Below, in pieces: positions 28,801 to 39,900 of a stretch of 64,000 bases of DNA; the stretch's first letter is position 1, and each line of letters starts with the position of its first letter. The notes beneath the pieces were generated by a model. The model had not been told where the DNA came from and ran no database searches. It was given only the letters and a program-made list of their open reading frames with translations. Made by a program: the position numbers and the translations under genes. The stretch is from Rotaria sp. Silwood1 (Eukaryota; Rotifera; Eurotatoria; Philodinida; Philodinidae): contig CAJNOP010000057.1 of assembly GCA_905250075.1 (NCBI GenBank), positions 949,189-1,013,188 of the forward strand, in the 5' to 3' direction.

Positions 28801-31800
28801 CAACTGATTCTGTACTGTGTTCATCATTTTCATTAGGATTCATTCCGATCTGCTTCGATCGTTTCATTCCCTCTAGAAAAAGAAAAAACTTTCATTATCG
28901 TGTCTGATAATGGTCAGACATGTTCAATATCGTGCATTTATGAACCTGTTCATTCGAACAGAGCTAAATTGTGCCGAAATCAATAATCGGTTCAAAATGT
29001 ATAAAACGACGCAGAAGATTCAGTCTCAAATGTTTGCCAATTCTTTCCTAATCTCGCGTTCATTTAGCATTGTTCTAAAATACGGTCGTGAAAATCTTTT
29101 CTTCGTCTATAGATCATAACGTGATCAATGTAGTCCAGAATGAATCCTGATAAAAATTCACACTCTTTATGATGTTATAGTGTAGTTGAAACGATTCACG
29201 AACCCACTACTGAATCAGTTGTACTAGATTTTCGGACAAGTTGATAGCTCATTCAAAAACAATTTAACAGTTGAAAAAATTCTCTAGTCTAACATTTCCT
29301 TTAGATACTAGAAATAATAAAAATAAAAAGTTTAGTTGATATTCTATGCTGATCTAATAAGAGAAAAAAGATTTAATTTCGTAATCTGATAAAATATCTA
29401 CAGAAAAATTCCCATGTGAAAATAAAATTATTTATACTATCAAAAAAGATTAAGAAAATGTAAATAACTAATATTATATGAAGATTCATAATTTCGAAAA
29501 AAAAATTGTGATATCCAACGAATATAATTTCTTTTAATCTCATTTTTCATTGTATGCCACATCTTAACTATGTATAGCATTTTGTAATTGTAGTCTTAAT
29601 TATTCGTAGAAGAGAAAGAAAAAGAAGTAACATATCCAATTAAGACATAGAACATGAGAAAAAATTTTAGAAATGAAAACTGAAACTTCTAACAAGAAAT
29701 AATATCTATAGATTTTTTTTCTAATAACTGCAAATTGAGTATCTACCTATTTGAAGATGAAACGGATACTAATTTTCATTTATTCTTTCATCATTAGATG
29801 TCTCTTAAATTTTTGAAACTAATTTTCGTTCGACGACGAAGCACTTCTTTTTTTTTTTTACAAGTTTAATCTTCATCAGGCTTCAATATCGTGACTGAAC
29901 AAAAAGTGATTCCTATTTATTCTATTGATTCTTTGTTATTCATACTAACATAATTGTTGATAGAGAAACCTTGTACTTGAAATTAAATTCAAATAGAACA
30001 TTCAATCACAAAAATTGTAATTTCTATTGATATTACTACTGTAATCCTGATACGACAATTTCTTTTTAAATTATTAATAAGAATAAGTTCAATGAAATTT
30101 CTTTCAATGTAATAGCGGATTGAATAGTTTTTGACTGCTAACGAATAAATTACTCAAAAAAAAAAAAAAGTTTTTTTTTCAACATTAGTAATATGCTTTT
30201 TCTATACCTTTTATATTATATAGACAAATGAACATGAATGTCTTTTCTTTTTACTCTCGATTTAAGAAACTTACAAAAACAAACTCTTTTAAAGTATTTG
30301 AATTATACTCTAAGATAAAATGTAAAAAAAATAAGAATCTATTCAATACTTGTTCCTCCGTAGTTATTTAATCAATGCTATGAAAATTTTCATGTCTCTT
30401 GACATTCTTCTTTTTCTTTCTAATCAATTTTCTTTTATAAATTATTCAATAATCAATGTAATCTGAATATTATATTGATTACATTCTCCTCAAGTATCAA
30501 TCTACAAGAAAACAAAAGTTCGAATAAAAACAATGAAAATACTCAAGTATATACAATCGAAAATTCATTATCGATCAAAGATTTCTCAAACGTAAGACAA
30601 TAGTTACATGTATGATTTCTTTGATTCTATCACGTACAACAAGTATTTCTTTCTTATATCTGTCTAGACATTACCATTATCAATCAGTCAAGCATTGTTT
30701 TATTTGAACAGGAAGTTACCTGTTTCATCTGTTGTTACTTCAATACGTGTTGATGGTCCAGATGAATCTGTAAATGATGAATTTAAATAAGCTTGTAAAA
30801 TAATTTCATATTTTGTTATTGGATGAAGTTCATGTAAAAAAATTTCTGTTTTATTTGTTTGTTTAACAATCCATGATTGATTAGACTTGATAGGACGATA
30901 TTTTATTGTATAACCATATACCGATGATGATAAACGTGTTGGTTTTGTCCATGATAAACGTATAAAATCTTTATCGGTTGCTAATATACGAATATTATTT
31001 GGTACTTGTGCAATATTATTTGTTATGAAAATTAATATTGTATAAAAAATGATTAAATAAAACATTTGTTTATCAATAGACAAAAACAAACAAAAAAAAA
31101 TAGAAAAAGCTTATCTAGACAAAGTTCATGGATGATAAAACAAAAAACATATTAATTATTTATCTAAATTAGAAGTGATCGTTAACACATAGAGTTAGTT
31201 AAAAATGGACAATGGTGTCAAAATCAAATGAGAAAATGATGATGATTATTTGCAATCAATTTTTTTTTCTGACATATAAAAAACAAGAGAAAGAACGGAA
31301 ATAGAATGGAAGAAGCACGACCTCGATCATCATCGGCGATGCGGTCCGAAGAGAGAGAGAGAGAGAAAAATATTGCTTTAACTTAATTGCATTGTCCTCG
31401 ATGCATACTGTTTATCCTATGGGTCGAGCGACGAAAAAAAAAAAAGAAGAGAGAACAGAAAAAGGAGACAGAAGAAAAAAGAAGAGGGAGAGGGCGAGTA
31501 TATCGAATCATAGTCAGTCTAATTAGTCAAACAATATTTAATTCATATCTCACAGCAAGTAAAACAAACCAACATTTCTTATCACACACATCTATTAATC
31601 CAATGATTTCTTAACGCGATAGGCTTTTAATTACAAAAAAATTTCACCTTCAGACATAGTTTGCATGTGACACATATTATATGAAATAGTCTTTCTTTTT
31701 TTAGATAAATCTATTCTAATATTCCATATATTTATATCATGCAATATAAAAATGTCGTGTGTCTTTGATAATTGCATGCTGAGGAGTATGCATATGCTCA

Positions 31801-34800
31801 TTAATTGTCAAACACCTGCTTTTTATAAAATTGTACAGCACGCATACTGAGAATAGAACAAAAAAGAAAATCAAATTGCATTATGCATCATTTATCTTTT
31901 CTTAACATTGGCATCCATCAAGTTGATTGTTCCTTTTTTCTTTTTCTTCTAACTTTTCCGTTTATTACAATTAATTTTCTTTTTTTTTTCTTAATTTACG
32001 GATTTTTACAACATTCGAATAGTTTTTCTCTTTGTTCGTACACATAGTTATTTTTTACTATTCCCAATTCACTGAAAAACATTGACGTTTACATACAATG
32101 TAATGATTATCTAGCCTTTCATAAATAGTTAGACAATGATGAAATAAAATAACAAAAACTTGATCAGACACATCATAGTACGCTCTTATGAACAATTGAT
32201 AAGCGATAGAAAAAATCGGCCTTGACATATAATTTCCATTATAAAATCAATCGATTTGAATATGATCTTGAGACACAAAAGAAAACTTAAATTAGCATAT
32301 CCTACCATATTTTCTTGTTAGCGTACAGTAAATAGCTGGTTGCGTCATTGGCAAATGATTTTGATTTTGATCAATAATAGCTAAATGTAATCGTAATATA
32401 TGATATGAATTATAATTTAAATTAAATAGTGAACTATTAAATTCATATTTATATAAATCATATGATTGTTGCTTATGAATCGATAAAAAATTAATTGGTA
32501 TCATTAACCTTCGTATTAAATCATCATTCTTTTCTGTTATATCAACATAATATAAGATATATTTATTTATATAAAAACGTGATTCATAATCAATAGTCCA
32601 TTGAATAGAAAATAATTGATTAATATCATCAGATGAACATTGAAATTTATCTATAGTTGATATTAGCTGATGATTTGTTAAACTACGATTAATAATATGA
32701 AAATCACTTAATATTGAACCTTTAGCATTAACACTAGCAATACGAATAAAAAGAAGAGAAATTTCTGATATTGAAAGTTGTAATATATGAAATGGATATG
32801 TTCGAACAACTTGATGAGACCATTTCTCAAATGGTATTGATGTGTTTGTTGTATAATAGATAATGTAATGCTAAAATATTAAATAGATATCTATATATAT
32901 TCTATTCAATAGTTTTCAACATGTATGTTTATTTATTCTTAATGATCAGACATGATAATTGACTCTCTTAATACTACAAAGAATGAATGAATATGTATAT
33001 CTATCAACACCTTACGATTCGAAATATCAACAATTGTTTAAAAATTTTTGCTTTATTCAGTGAATCTCTAACGCTTGTTTTTTTTTTCTGTTCATCAAAT
33101 TCAAAAAAGAAAATGATCAAATTTAGTAAAAATCCACCTATTGGCCTCCTGTGTTATCTACCCACCCCCCAACTCTGATGACCTCGGGACACTCGTAATC
33201 AATCATTTTCAGTTTCTGAGACAATCAAGCTTATAAGTCAACACATTGTCAAGATAAAAGCTCGACTAACATGAATACTCTTGTCTAGAGACGTACGAAA
33301 CCACGAAGAAAATAAATTTCCGGAACCGAGATCGGTATTACTTCAAAGAGATGTTGCTGAGATTGGAATCAAGACTACGAGAAAAAAATTTACCGGTACA
33401 AGAACTCCAGTTTATAGTACAAAGTTCTACTTATCGACTAAATAAATCAAACATAGAACAACTCTTGTCAATTAAAAATTCCTCACTGACGTATATACAT
33501 ACTTTTCAATCTATTGAAAAAAAAATTTCACTCAACATTCATATTTATATTCTGTTCGAATGCAATAATGGTTTATTTACATGTAAAACAAGTGAAAACA
33601 TAAGATTTCACTTTGTATTATATGAATAAGACAATCATACAACATGGCGCAATCAGTTTCTAATTTAAGTCAATCCACATTTTTTTTTCAAATAAAAATT
33701 GACATACTAAAATTTGTTTATTAGAATATACACATGAATTTAAGAGAATATCCCTAGGCGAACATTTTTTTTTCATGCACTTGACCTGCGCAGACCTCAA
33801 GTTTTGTCCATAGCGCATGACTTTCTTGCTCAAGACAAACGCTTGAGTGTTTCATGAAAATACACCTATGAATTTTTATTAAAAGTTGAGTTATTTTGAA
33901 GGTAAAATTGCAAAAAAAAATATAAAAAATTCTTGAATAACACAAACGCTTGCATAAGAATTCAAGCGCATGAGCAAGAATATCAAGCGATAGAACAAGA
34001 AGTTCAAGAGCTTTAGCTCGTCGAAAGGTCTCAAGTTTTGCCTCAAGATTTGTCCATAGTGCATGACTTTCTTGATTACGATTCTCAAGTATCTCCTGTG
34101 CAAACCAAAAGAAGTTCGTCTAGGGATGTTCTCTTTTTTTCGGATCACTCTCTAAATATTATTATTTTGACTGTATTTCGTCAATAGATTTGTTGCATTA
34201 ACCTGTTGATTACGTTTTCTCTCTCGTACAAATTTTATTTAAACTAAAAAAAATCTCAATCTCAATAATAATAACTACGATTTCATTTATTTTAATAATG
34301 TGAATACTTTCATCATAAAAAAAAACCCGAGCAATTATCCCTACTTATTTCAACTATTTGATAATCATCACAAAACCACAATTTTTCTATATTGTAGAAT
34401 TATAATTAAAGTAGCTTAATATCGTAAAACATTTTAATATAACTTCTATTTCCTTACAAAATTAGGTCCATTAGTAGAATTAGGCGGTGTCCAATGAACA
34501 ACTATAGATGTTTCATTCCAAACATAACCATGAAGATGATCAATTTTTTCTGGTATTGTTTCAAGTGTTTTAATAATAACGGAATTTGAATAAGCTGATG
34601 GTGTAGCACCAATAAAACCTTTTATTCGAAATTCATATTTTGTATATGGTATTAAATCAATCATCTAAATAATAAAAAATAAAAGTATTAGAAAACAAAA
34701 TAGAACTTATTTTTGTGTTTTTTTTTTTGTTTTACTCGAAATGTAAAACTATAACGTGTTGTACGTGGATCGATAAGGAGTTGTTTATAATCTTGTACAT

Positions 34801-36904
34801 TAATAATATCGTTTTCTTCGTTATTATTATCATCAAAATTATGTAAACGACGATAATAAATAATAAAATGATTAAAACGATCATAACGTCCATTGGATAC
34901 ACGCCATCGTAATAAAACACTATGACTTTGAATATCACTATAGCTTAATAATGGTTTTGTTTGATTATCTATTTAAATATAAAATAGAAAGAAAAAAACT
35001 TCTAATAAAATCATCAATAAATTCTTTTTACACACCTGGTATAATAACAGTTATAAGAATTTTAGTTAAACCATGCTTATTTTTTGCTTCACAAATATAT
35101 TTATTCACACCATGCATTTCATTATCAAATTTAAGTATAGCACGTGTAGAATTACGTGCAAGAAGACTCGAATCTGATGCTGACATAGAGAGAAATATAA
35201 TTAAATGCATATTTAAACTAAAGAAATAAAAGAAAAAGAAAACCTCGAATCCAAATAACATCAGCTTCAGGATAACCATCAGCTATACAAACAAGATCTT
35301 TTATCCCATCATTTTGAAGGTCAAATTGACTATGATTAAGAAGATTATTCCGTATACGAGGAAATATCATGCGTTCTAAATACTAGCAAAATTTATTTAC
35401 ATGCCAAAAAAAAAAAATGCAAAAATCGAACAAACATCATCATCATCATCATGCATCTTCGTTCTTATTTATTTATTTATATATTTATTACCTGAAACAA
35501 TCAATGAACGTCTACTAGAAAATGATCGACCAAGAGCATTTGAAGCTATACAGACATAATCACCATCATCAGCAACTTCAACAGGATAGATGAATAAGGA
35601 ACCTAAGATGTAAAAGAAAAAGTGTTGAGTTAATTTGCGATTAACGAAACCTGTCACTACAAGGTAAGATTTCTTGTTTAATCATATAAAAAAAAAAGAT
35701 ACTGAAGTCAAGATTATTTTTAACCTTTGGTTAAATTAATCTTAGTTATTACTGCTTTTTTTTTGTTTTTTAAATATTCTCTTTTTAAACATAATTCCAT
35801 TAACTTAAAGACAAATTCTGATTGAGTCACATTGTTGAATGCTGTTTTCTATCAAAATTATAAAATCAGAAAAGACTTTCTTTCTGTTTTATTTCCATAT
35901 AAATAAATAATTATTTATTATATATAAATAATTACTACTCATGTCACTTCGTGTTTTCTTTATATTAAAATAGAAGAAAGAAAAAATCATTTAAAATATA
36001 ATTTTTTTCGTAAGTATTTATCTATGCATAATAAAGAATTCTTAATTTGTCATCTGTTGTTATCTTCTGAATTGACATATGTTTTAGTAATCATTATATG
36101 TGAGAAAAAAAGAACTAATAATTAATATGACATACTTGAATATTTATTTCCTTGTATTTTAATTCTTATATCATCATTTTGAATAAAACGTATTGTTTTT
36201 ATTCTTTCAGATTGTTCATTATTTGATGAATTTTTTAAATGTATCCATAAAAAATGTATTGGATATGAACTTTGTACTGATTGACATTTAGTCAAAAATG
36301 AACCACCTATTTGTACTCGTTTACCAAATGATGTTAAATCATTTTCATCAAGAATAAATGGTACATTATATTGTATAGCTAATTTACCTAATTCTTTTTC
36401 ATTATACATTCCCATTGTTTCATCATTATCATTTATATCATTTAATGGTAATTTAACATCAATATAACCTGATGATGTTATTTCGTACGTTGAATTGATA
36501 TTAACATGACATGTATATTTTCCAACATACATATCAGGTTCTTTAATAACAAGTATACTTGTTGATGTACCATAATAAAAATCGAAACAATCAGAATTAT
36601 TAAATAAACGTTTACAATATATATCCGTATCATTTATAGAATCATATAAAGATTCATAATGCCAACGTATACGTTTGAAATTAATATGATGTGATGTTTG
36701 ACAAATATGATAAATAAATGCATTTGGCTTATAAATAACAGTTAAATTACGTAAATCACGAATAAATGATAAAGCAAATGTAGTTCCTGATATGAAATAA
36801 AAAAATTTGATTTTTCAAAACAATATCGAAATAATCTTTTTTTTTTTTTTAAATATACCTTGAATGAACATCCAGAATTGATAAATGAACCAAACTACGA
36901 TCAT
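10859..36904 (-). CDS. LAR: LAR-type receptor protein tyrosine phosphatase (type IIa RPTP), 26 exons
   Basis: Cell-adhesion receptor phosphatase of neurons and epithelia. Exons, 5' to 3': 36904-36859, 36786-36136, 35602-35492, 35375-35244, 35179-35036, 34968-34736, 34664-34458, 32870-32306, 31004-30720, 25080-24742, 18651-18442, 18366-18265, 16975-16643, 15408-15263, 15198-14761, 14309-13641, 13568-13149, 13086-13032, 12963-12750, 12202-12031, 11965-11872, 11817-11741, 11670-11410, 11345-11186, 11123-10993, 10930-10859. They sum to 6,267 bases (2,088 residues) with every phase compatible. Domains: signal peptide [16 protein letters not shown]; three Ig domains to about residue 361; FN3 array; membrane span about 1406-1428; D1 with KNRY, WPDHG and [10 protein letters not shown] (Cys about 1728); D2 with HCSAGAGRTG (Cys about 2019) but WPE and KNRL, the known D2 pseudo-phosphatase state. 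The weakest join is the 31004 acceptor (CACAAG). Internal first exons are possible. Confidence 0.9.
12203..12749 (-). other. LAR intron between D1 exons, nothing seen
   Basis: A 547-base intron that interrupts D1 between LLRAQR and NYIVQTE. Both splice sites are good. No coding or repeat signal noticed. Confidence 0.7.
15409..16642 (-). other. LAR intron, no gene seen
   Basis: A 1.2-kb intron between the exon ending DIYHR and the exon starting TKEIIQYDD. It is AT-rich with long A and T runs and has no convincing coding content. Confidence 0.6.
17076..17187 (-). CDS. LAR: Possible alternative first exon of the LAR gene with its own signal peptide
   Basis: Inside the 16976-18264 intron, on the gene strand, an ATG at 17187 opens [20 protein letters not shown] followed by [18 protein letters not shown], then a consensus donor T|GTAAG. 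It ends in phase 1, as the regular upstream exon 18366-18265 does, so it joins in frame to the 16975 exon. Between the ATG and the VPPN segment there is no AG, so the hydrophobic stretch cannot be explained as a polypyrimidine tract read in frame. In-frame stops lie not far upstream. Such a transcript would encode a short receptor with FN3 domains, membrane span and both phosphatase domains but no Ig domains. Promoter activity is inferred. Confidence 0.5.
18726..23394 (+). CDS. NUDT9-like protein without a Nudix box, nested in a LAR intron
   Basis: Five exons on the opposite strand to LAR: 18726-19109, 19161-19289, 22179-22262, 22321-22408 and 22475-23394. They total 1,605 bases (534 residues) with all phases matching. 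The C-terminal 170 residues match the NUDT9 / TRPM2-NUDT9H fold: [21 protein letters not shown], then [27 protein letters not shown] and [16 protein letters not shown]. Family members carry the Nudix box (GX5EX7REUXEEXGU) between WxxP and the DPxNTDNAW motif. Here only about 17 residues separate them and the box is absent, so ADP-ribose hydrolysis is not expected. The N-terminal 360 residues are Asn/Ser-rich (a Ser run is coded by TCA repeats at 22204-22229) with a [11 protein letters not shown] cluster and no known domain. It could be a non-enzymatic ADP-ribose binder or a decaying copy; the intact 5-exon frame favours a functional gene. Confidence 0.7.
19290..22178 (+). other. Long intron of the nested gene, no gene seen
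   Basis: A 2.9-kb intron whose 20.0-21.7 kb part is a little richer in G+C than its surroundings. That could be old inserted DNA. No domain is recognisable in any frame, including an open frame at 21294-21647. Confidence 0.45.
25081..25114 (-). other. LAR: Possible alternative start region upstream of LAR exon 10
   Basis: ATG 25114 reads [20 protein letters not shown] into the FN3 exon 24742-25080. A good acceptor (TTCTAG) sits at 25081-25082 and gives the in-frame linker [10 protein letters not shown] from the previous exon. Normal splicing is therefore well supported, and the hydrophobic run may be intron sequence. The CT/GA tract at 25299-25317, 185 bases upstream, keeps an internal promoter possible. 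Confidence 0.25.
25115..30719 (-). other. LAR: Long LAR intron, no gene seen apart from a foldback
   Basis: Most of a 5.6-kb intron. It starts with a strong pyrimidine tract on the plus strand (25170-25350, including a CT repeat at 25299-25317). It contains the imperfect foldback at 28400-28753. The rest is AT-rich without coding signal. Confidence 0.5.
28400..28753. repeat. Imperfect foldback (inverted repeat) in a LAR intron
   Basis: The left arm 28400-28520 pairs with the right arm 28572-28753 in reverse complement. Matching blocks include CTTAGCTTAT (28403) with ATAAGCTAAG (28740), GTTTTGAA (28424) with TTCAAAAC (28704), and GGTTCTTGT (28476) with ACAAGAACC (28614). The arms have many mismatches and small gaps. 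It may be an old MITE-like or foldback element; no flanking duplication was found. Confidence 0.5.
31005..31065 (-). other. LAR: Possible alternative start region upstream of LAR exon 9
   Basis: The 30720-31004 FN3 exon stays open upstream to ATG 31065. It reads [20 protein letters not shown], which looks like a signal peptide, directly before VPNNIRIL. The acceptor for normal splicing is the weak CACAAG at 31010-31005. A GA-repeat lies at 31350-31366. Either this is an internal first exon, or the hydrophobic run is just a T-rich intron end read in frame. I cannot decide. Confidence 0.3.
32871..34457 (-). other. LAR: LAR intron holding a 392-bp inverted-repeat element
   Basis: A 1.6-kb intron between FN3 exons. 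Apart from the element at 33743-34134 described separately, I see no gene. The stretch 33160-33350 has unusual C-rich blocks (CCCACCCCCC at 33162-33171). Confidence 0.5.
33743..34134. mobile_element. MITE-like element with 21-bp terminal inverted repeats
   Basis: The left end AGAGAATATCCCTAGGCGAA (from 33743) and right end TTCGTCTAGGGATGTTCTCT (to 34134) are inverted copies with two mismatches over 21 bp. Inside, on the minus strand, a coding-like module occurs twice: [15 protein letters not shown] (near 34070) and [15 protein letters not shown] (near 33810). It looks like a non-autonomous element that carries or captured a piece of protein-coding DNA. No clear target-site duplication is visible. 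Confidence 0.5.
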
Positions 36905-39900
36905 AGCCAATCAATTCAATCAAATGATTGGTATTTTCTCTCGTTTTTCAATTCAAATCATCTATAAATCGTCTTTCTATTACTGTCTATTAAAAAAAAA
37001 AAAAAAAAAAAAAAAACGAGAAAATAATTTGAATTATGTAATTTTACTGTACACAACGACAATCGATACAGGAAATGCCATCATATCGGGTCTTGCACAT
37101 TCGCCTATCGGGTAGTACGATTGAAAAAAGAGAGAGAAGAAGGAGTAGTCTTTGATATAGATTCGATTAGCTCTATCCATCTATCTGACAAACTTTTTTC
37201 TTATTCTTCATCTTCTTATTCTTCATTTTCTTTCCTACTTAGAATCAACAAAAAAAAAAGGAAGGAAATGAAATGAATCATTTTTTACCCCCCTACGCGC
37301 TCACTGACAAACTAGTTCCTTATCATAATCATTACATTTTTCTATGTATCTTTCAAATGATCACTAATATATTTATCATTAATTTAAACAAAGCAAAAAA
37401 TGATGAAGAAGAGTCTCCTAAGACATAGAATTTTTTTTTTCTTCAAAAAAAAAAGTCGTTTACTTATCCTTATTGAAATGATTGATATATAGAATAATGC
37501 TACTTATGTCTCTATTGTTGATGATAGTCGATATATTTAAGTGTGAAAATCGAGCACGTATTGACAATGATCATTTTCCTCTTTTAACAAACTATATTCA
37601 TTGCTTATCTTCAGTCTTCTGACTGCAACTGCTGTCTTTTGTTCTCAAACATATACAGATAGATAAAAATGAACGAATGAATAGCGTTTGTATCAATCAA
37701 CAAATCATTAAACAATTACAAATCTAACAAATGAAAGATATCCAAGTGATAAACGCTTAAAGGGTTGGCAGATATTTCATCTCTTATTTTCTCGCTCTTT
37801 TTCTCTCTCTCTCTCTCTCTCACTCAAAGAAAAAGAAAAAAGAAGAAGAAGAGCACCGATAGTTTATATGAATGATGTCGGCATGAATGAAGATGATGAT
37901 TTATTTATTGAGTAAATTGAATGTTACTGACCATCAACCTATTGTGAACTGATTATTAGAGAAGACTGACCTTGTCAAATTGATAGACGCTCGTCGTTTT
38001 GACGATCACTGTTTAATATAAATCACTTGTCTTTGGATAATGCCATTGTAATACAATATTATGTGAAAATGAAGAGGAAAAAAATAGGAACTAATTAGTT
38101 ACACGTCTTTTCTATTCCCCGGAATACACATTTTTATGTTCAATGCACATTTACCACAAACAGATGAGCGGCTGATTTCCTTTATTTTCCCTGTACACAT
38201 GGAAAGATGTGGCAAAAAAAGAAATTCCAATCTATTTTTCTGACTTTCTTGCTCGTCCCGCTTTTCTCGTTTTCCACTGTTATTATTATTATTATTGTCG
38301 CTTTTTTTTGCCTTACATGTTCACGTCCATTCTCTTCTCTTTCGTCGTTAAAAGGATCACCAGGCGGAGAAGTGGTTTGCGATTTTGATTATCGTCTTTT
38401 CTTTTTTTTTTCTTCTTTAGCTTGTTTCTTTTCAATAAGGCAAGAGAAAAAAACCAATGTGAGAAAGAACAAGGTTGTGACAACACTTATTCAATCAACA
38501 TTTAGAAACGGCAACAAGAAGATGACATCAGTTCAGACAAGATGACTGTAGAACCAACTAAAGAAAAATTGTATTATCCAATAGAACGCATCCGTGCATG
38601 ATTAGAATGACTGAATACACATATGTATACTTGTAAAAGAGTACAGAATATTTCTATCCATAGAAAACTGCTGTGACAATGATAGTTGATGGTCATTCAT
38701 AGAGAGTTAAGATATGATCCTTGGAATTACTCACAGTTGTTCTTGTTTTCAATGTTAAGGTAATAAGGAAAGCATGGTAGTATGCTAGTTGTAATGAATG
38801 TGATGTATCTAGGCGCGCGTGAAGCCTCCTGCTAATAATACCTAATCATCATCCTAGTTGTGATTAAACCTGCTGGTTTGTTTGCTCGACGTGGTGGAGA
38901 GAATTCATTATGCACTCGGCACACACAGTTATTTCCGGAACCTTGACGTAATGAGACAACGGTGATAATGTATCACGGTATACATACCATAAATGAGAAT
39001 GTTGCTTGTCTGATCGGAATTGCAGAGCATACTTTCAAAAAGAAAACGGGGGAGGAAAAAAAAAGAAACAGAAAAATAAGCTAGTTTAAGTATTGTATTA
39101 TTCTTTCAAACTCTTAACATGTACCACCGGATACGCCAAACAAATAGAAAAGGAAAAAGAGAAAGAGAAAAAAAGAAATTTGAAAAGCACATAACATAAC
39201 TGAAAAATTAACCTACACTTGAGTAATCAAATTTTACTGCATTCAATTTGAAGCTTTTCTTCTTTTTTTTCTCTTCATCTTCTTTGTCCTACTATTGCAT
39301 CATGCAGCTGTCGACTTAAATTATTGCTCAAATAGATTGGTCACGCCTTTCTGATCTATTGTAAACAAGAATATTGTATAGTTATTGTCTAGCTATAGAT
39401 GTCATCGAGATATAATCTCTTGAGAGAGATTGTATGTGAGTATGTGGTTACTGTGTGTAACCCGTGTTTTCCGTCTAAAATCGGCCAAGAGAATAGAGAA
39501 GAAAGAAAAAAACGCGTGTAGAAAATTTTCCTTAACAGAAAAGAAGACTTATGTGTCCGTATACAATTCAATCATTTCTTTTTAAGCAGAAGTCCTTACC
39601 GAAATAGAAGACGGTGAACTAACAATATGTTGATTTCTCAAGCGGGTCGTTTTTTTCTTTTTCTTTTTATATATTGAGAAAAGTTTGGCAAGTGTGTTGT
39701 AGTTGTAATATGTAGGCGTATATAATATAGAAGTGTGTCACATTATCAAAATAGCAGTCGTTCAAAAATCGATAAACTGTCTATGTCGGCAAAAGAAAAA
39801 GAGATTATTACCAAAGATGATCTTTTTTTTTTCGTTTCTCTATTTATTCTCTCTTAACAATTTCTATGATCTCTGTTGTTCATGCGCAGCTAATCGATTT

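Noticed and set aside
24734..31065. Treating the LAR locus as three or four separate tandem genes, each starting with its own signal peptide
   Set aside because: All 26 exons join in matching phases to one 6,267-base frame, and the linkers between FN3 domains read naturally across the joins. I kept one gene and list the internal starts as possible alternatives.
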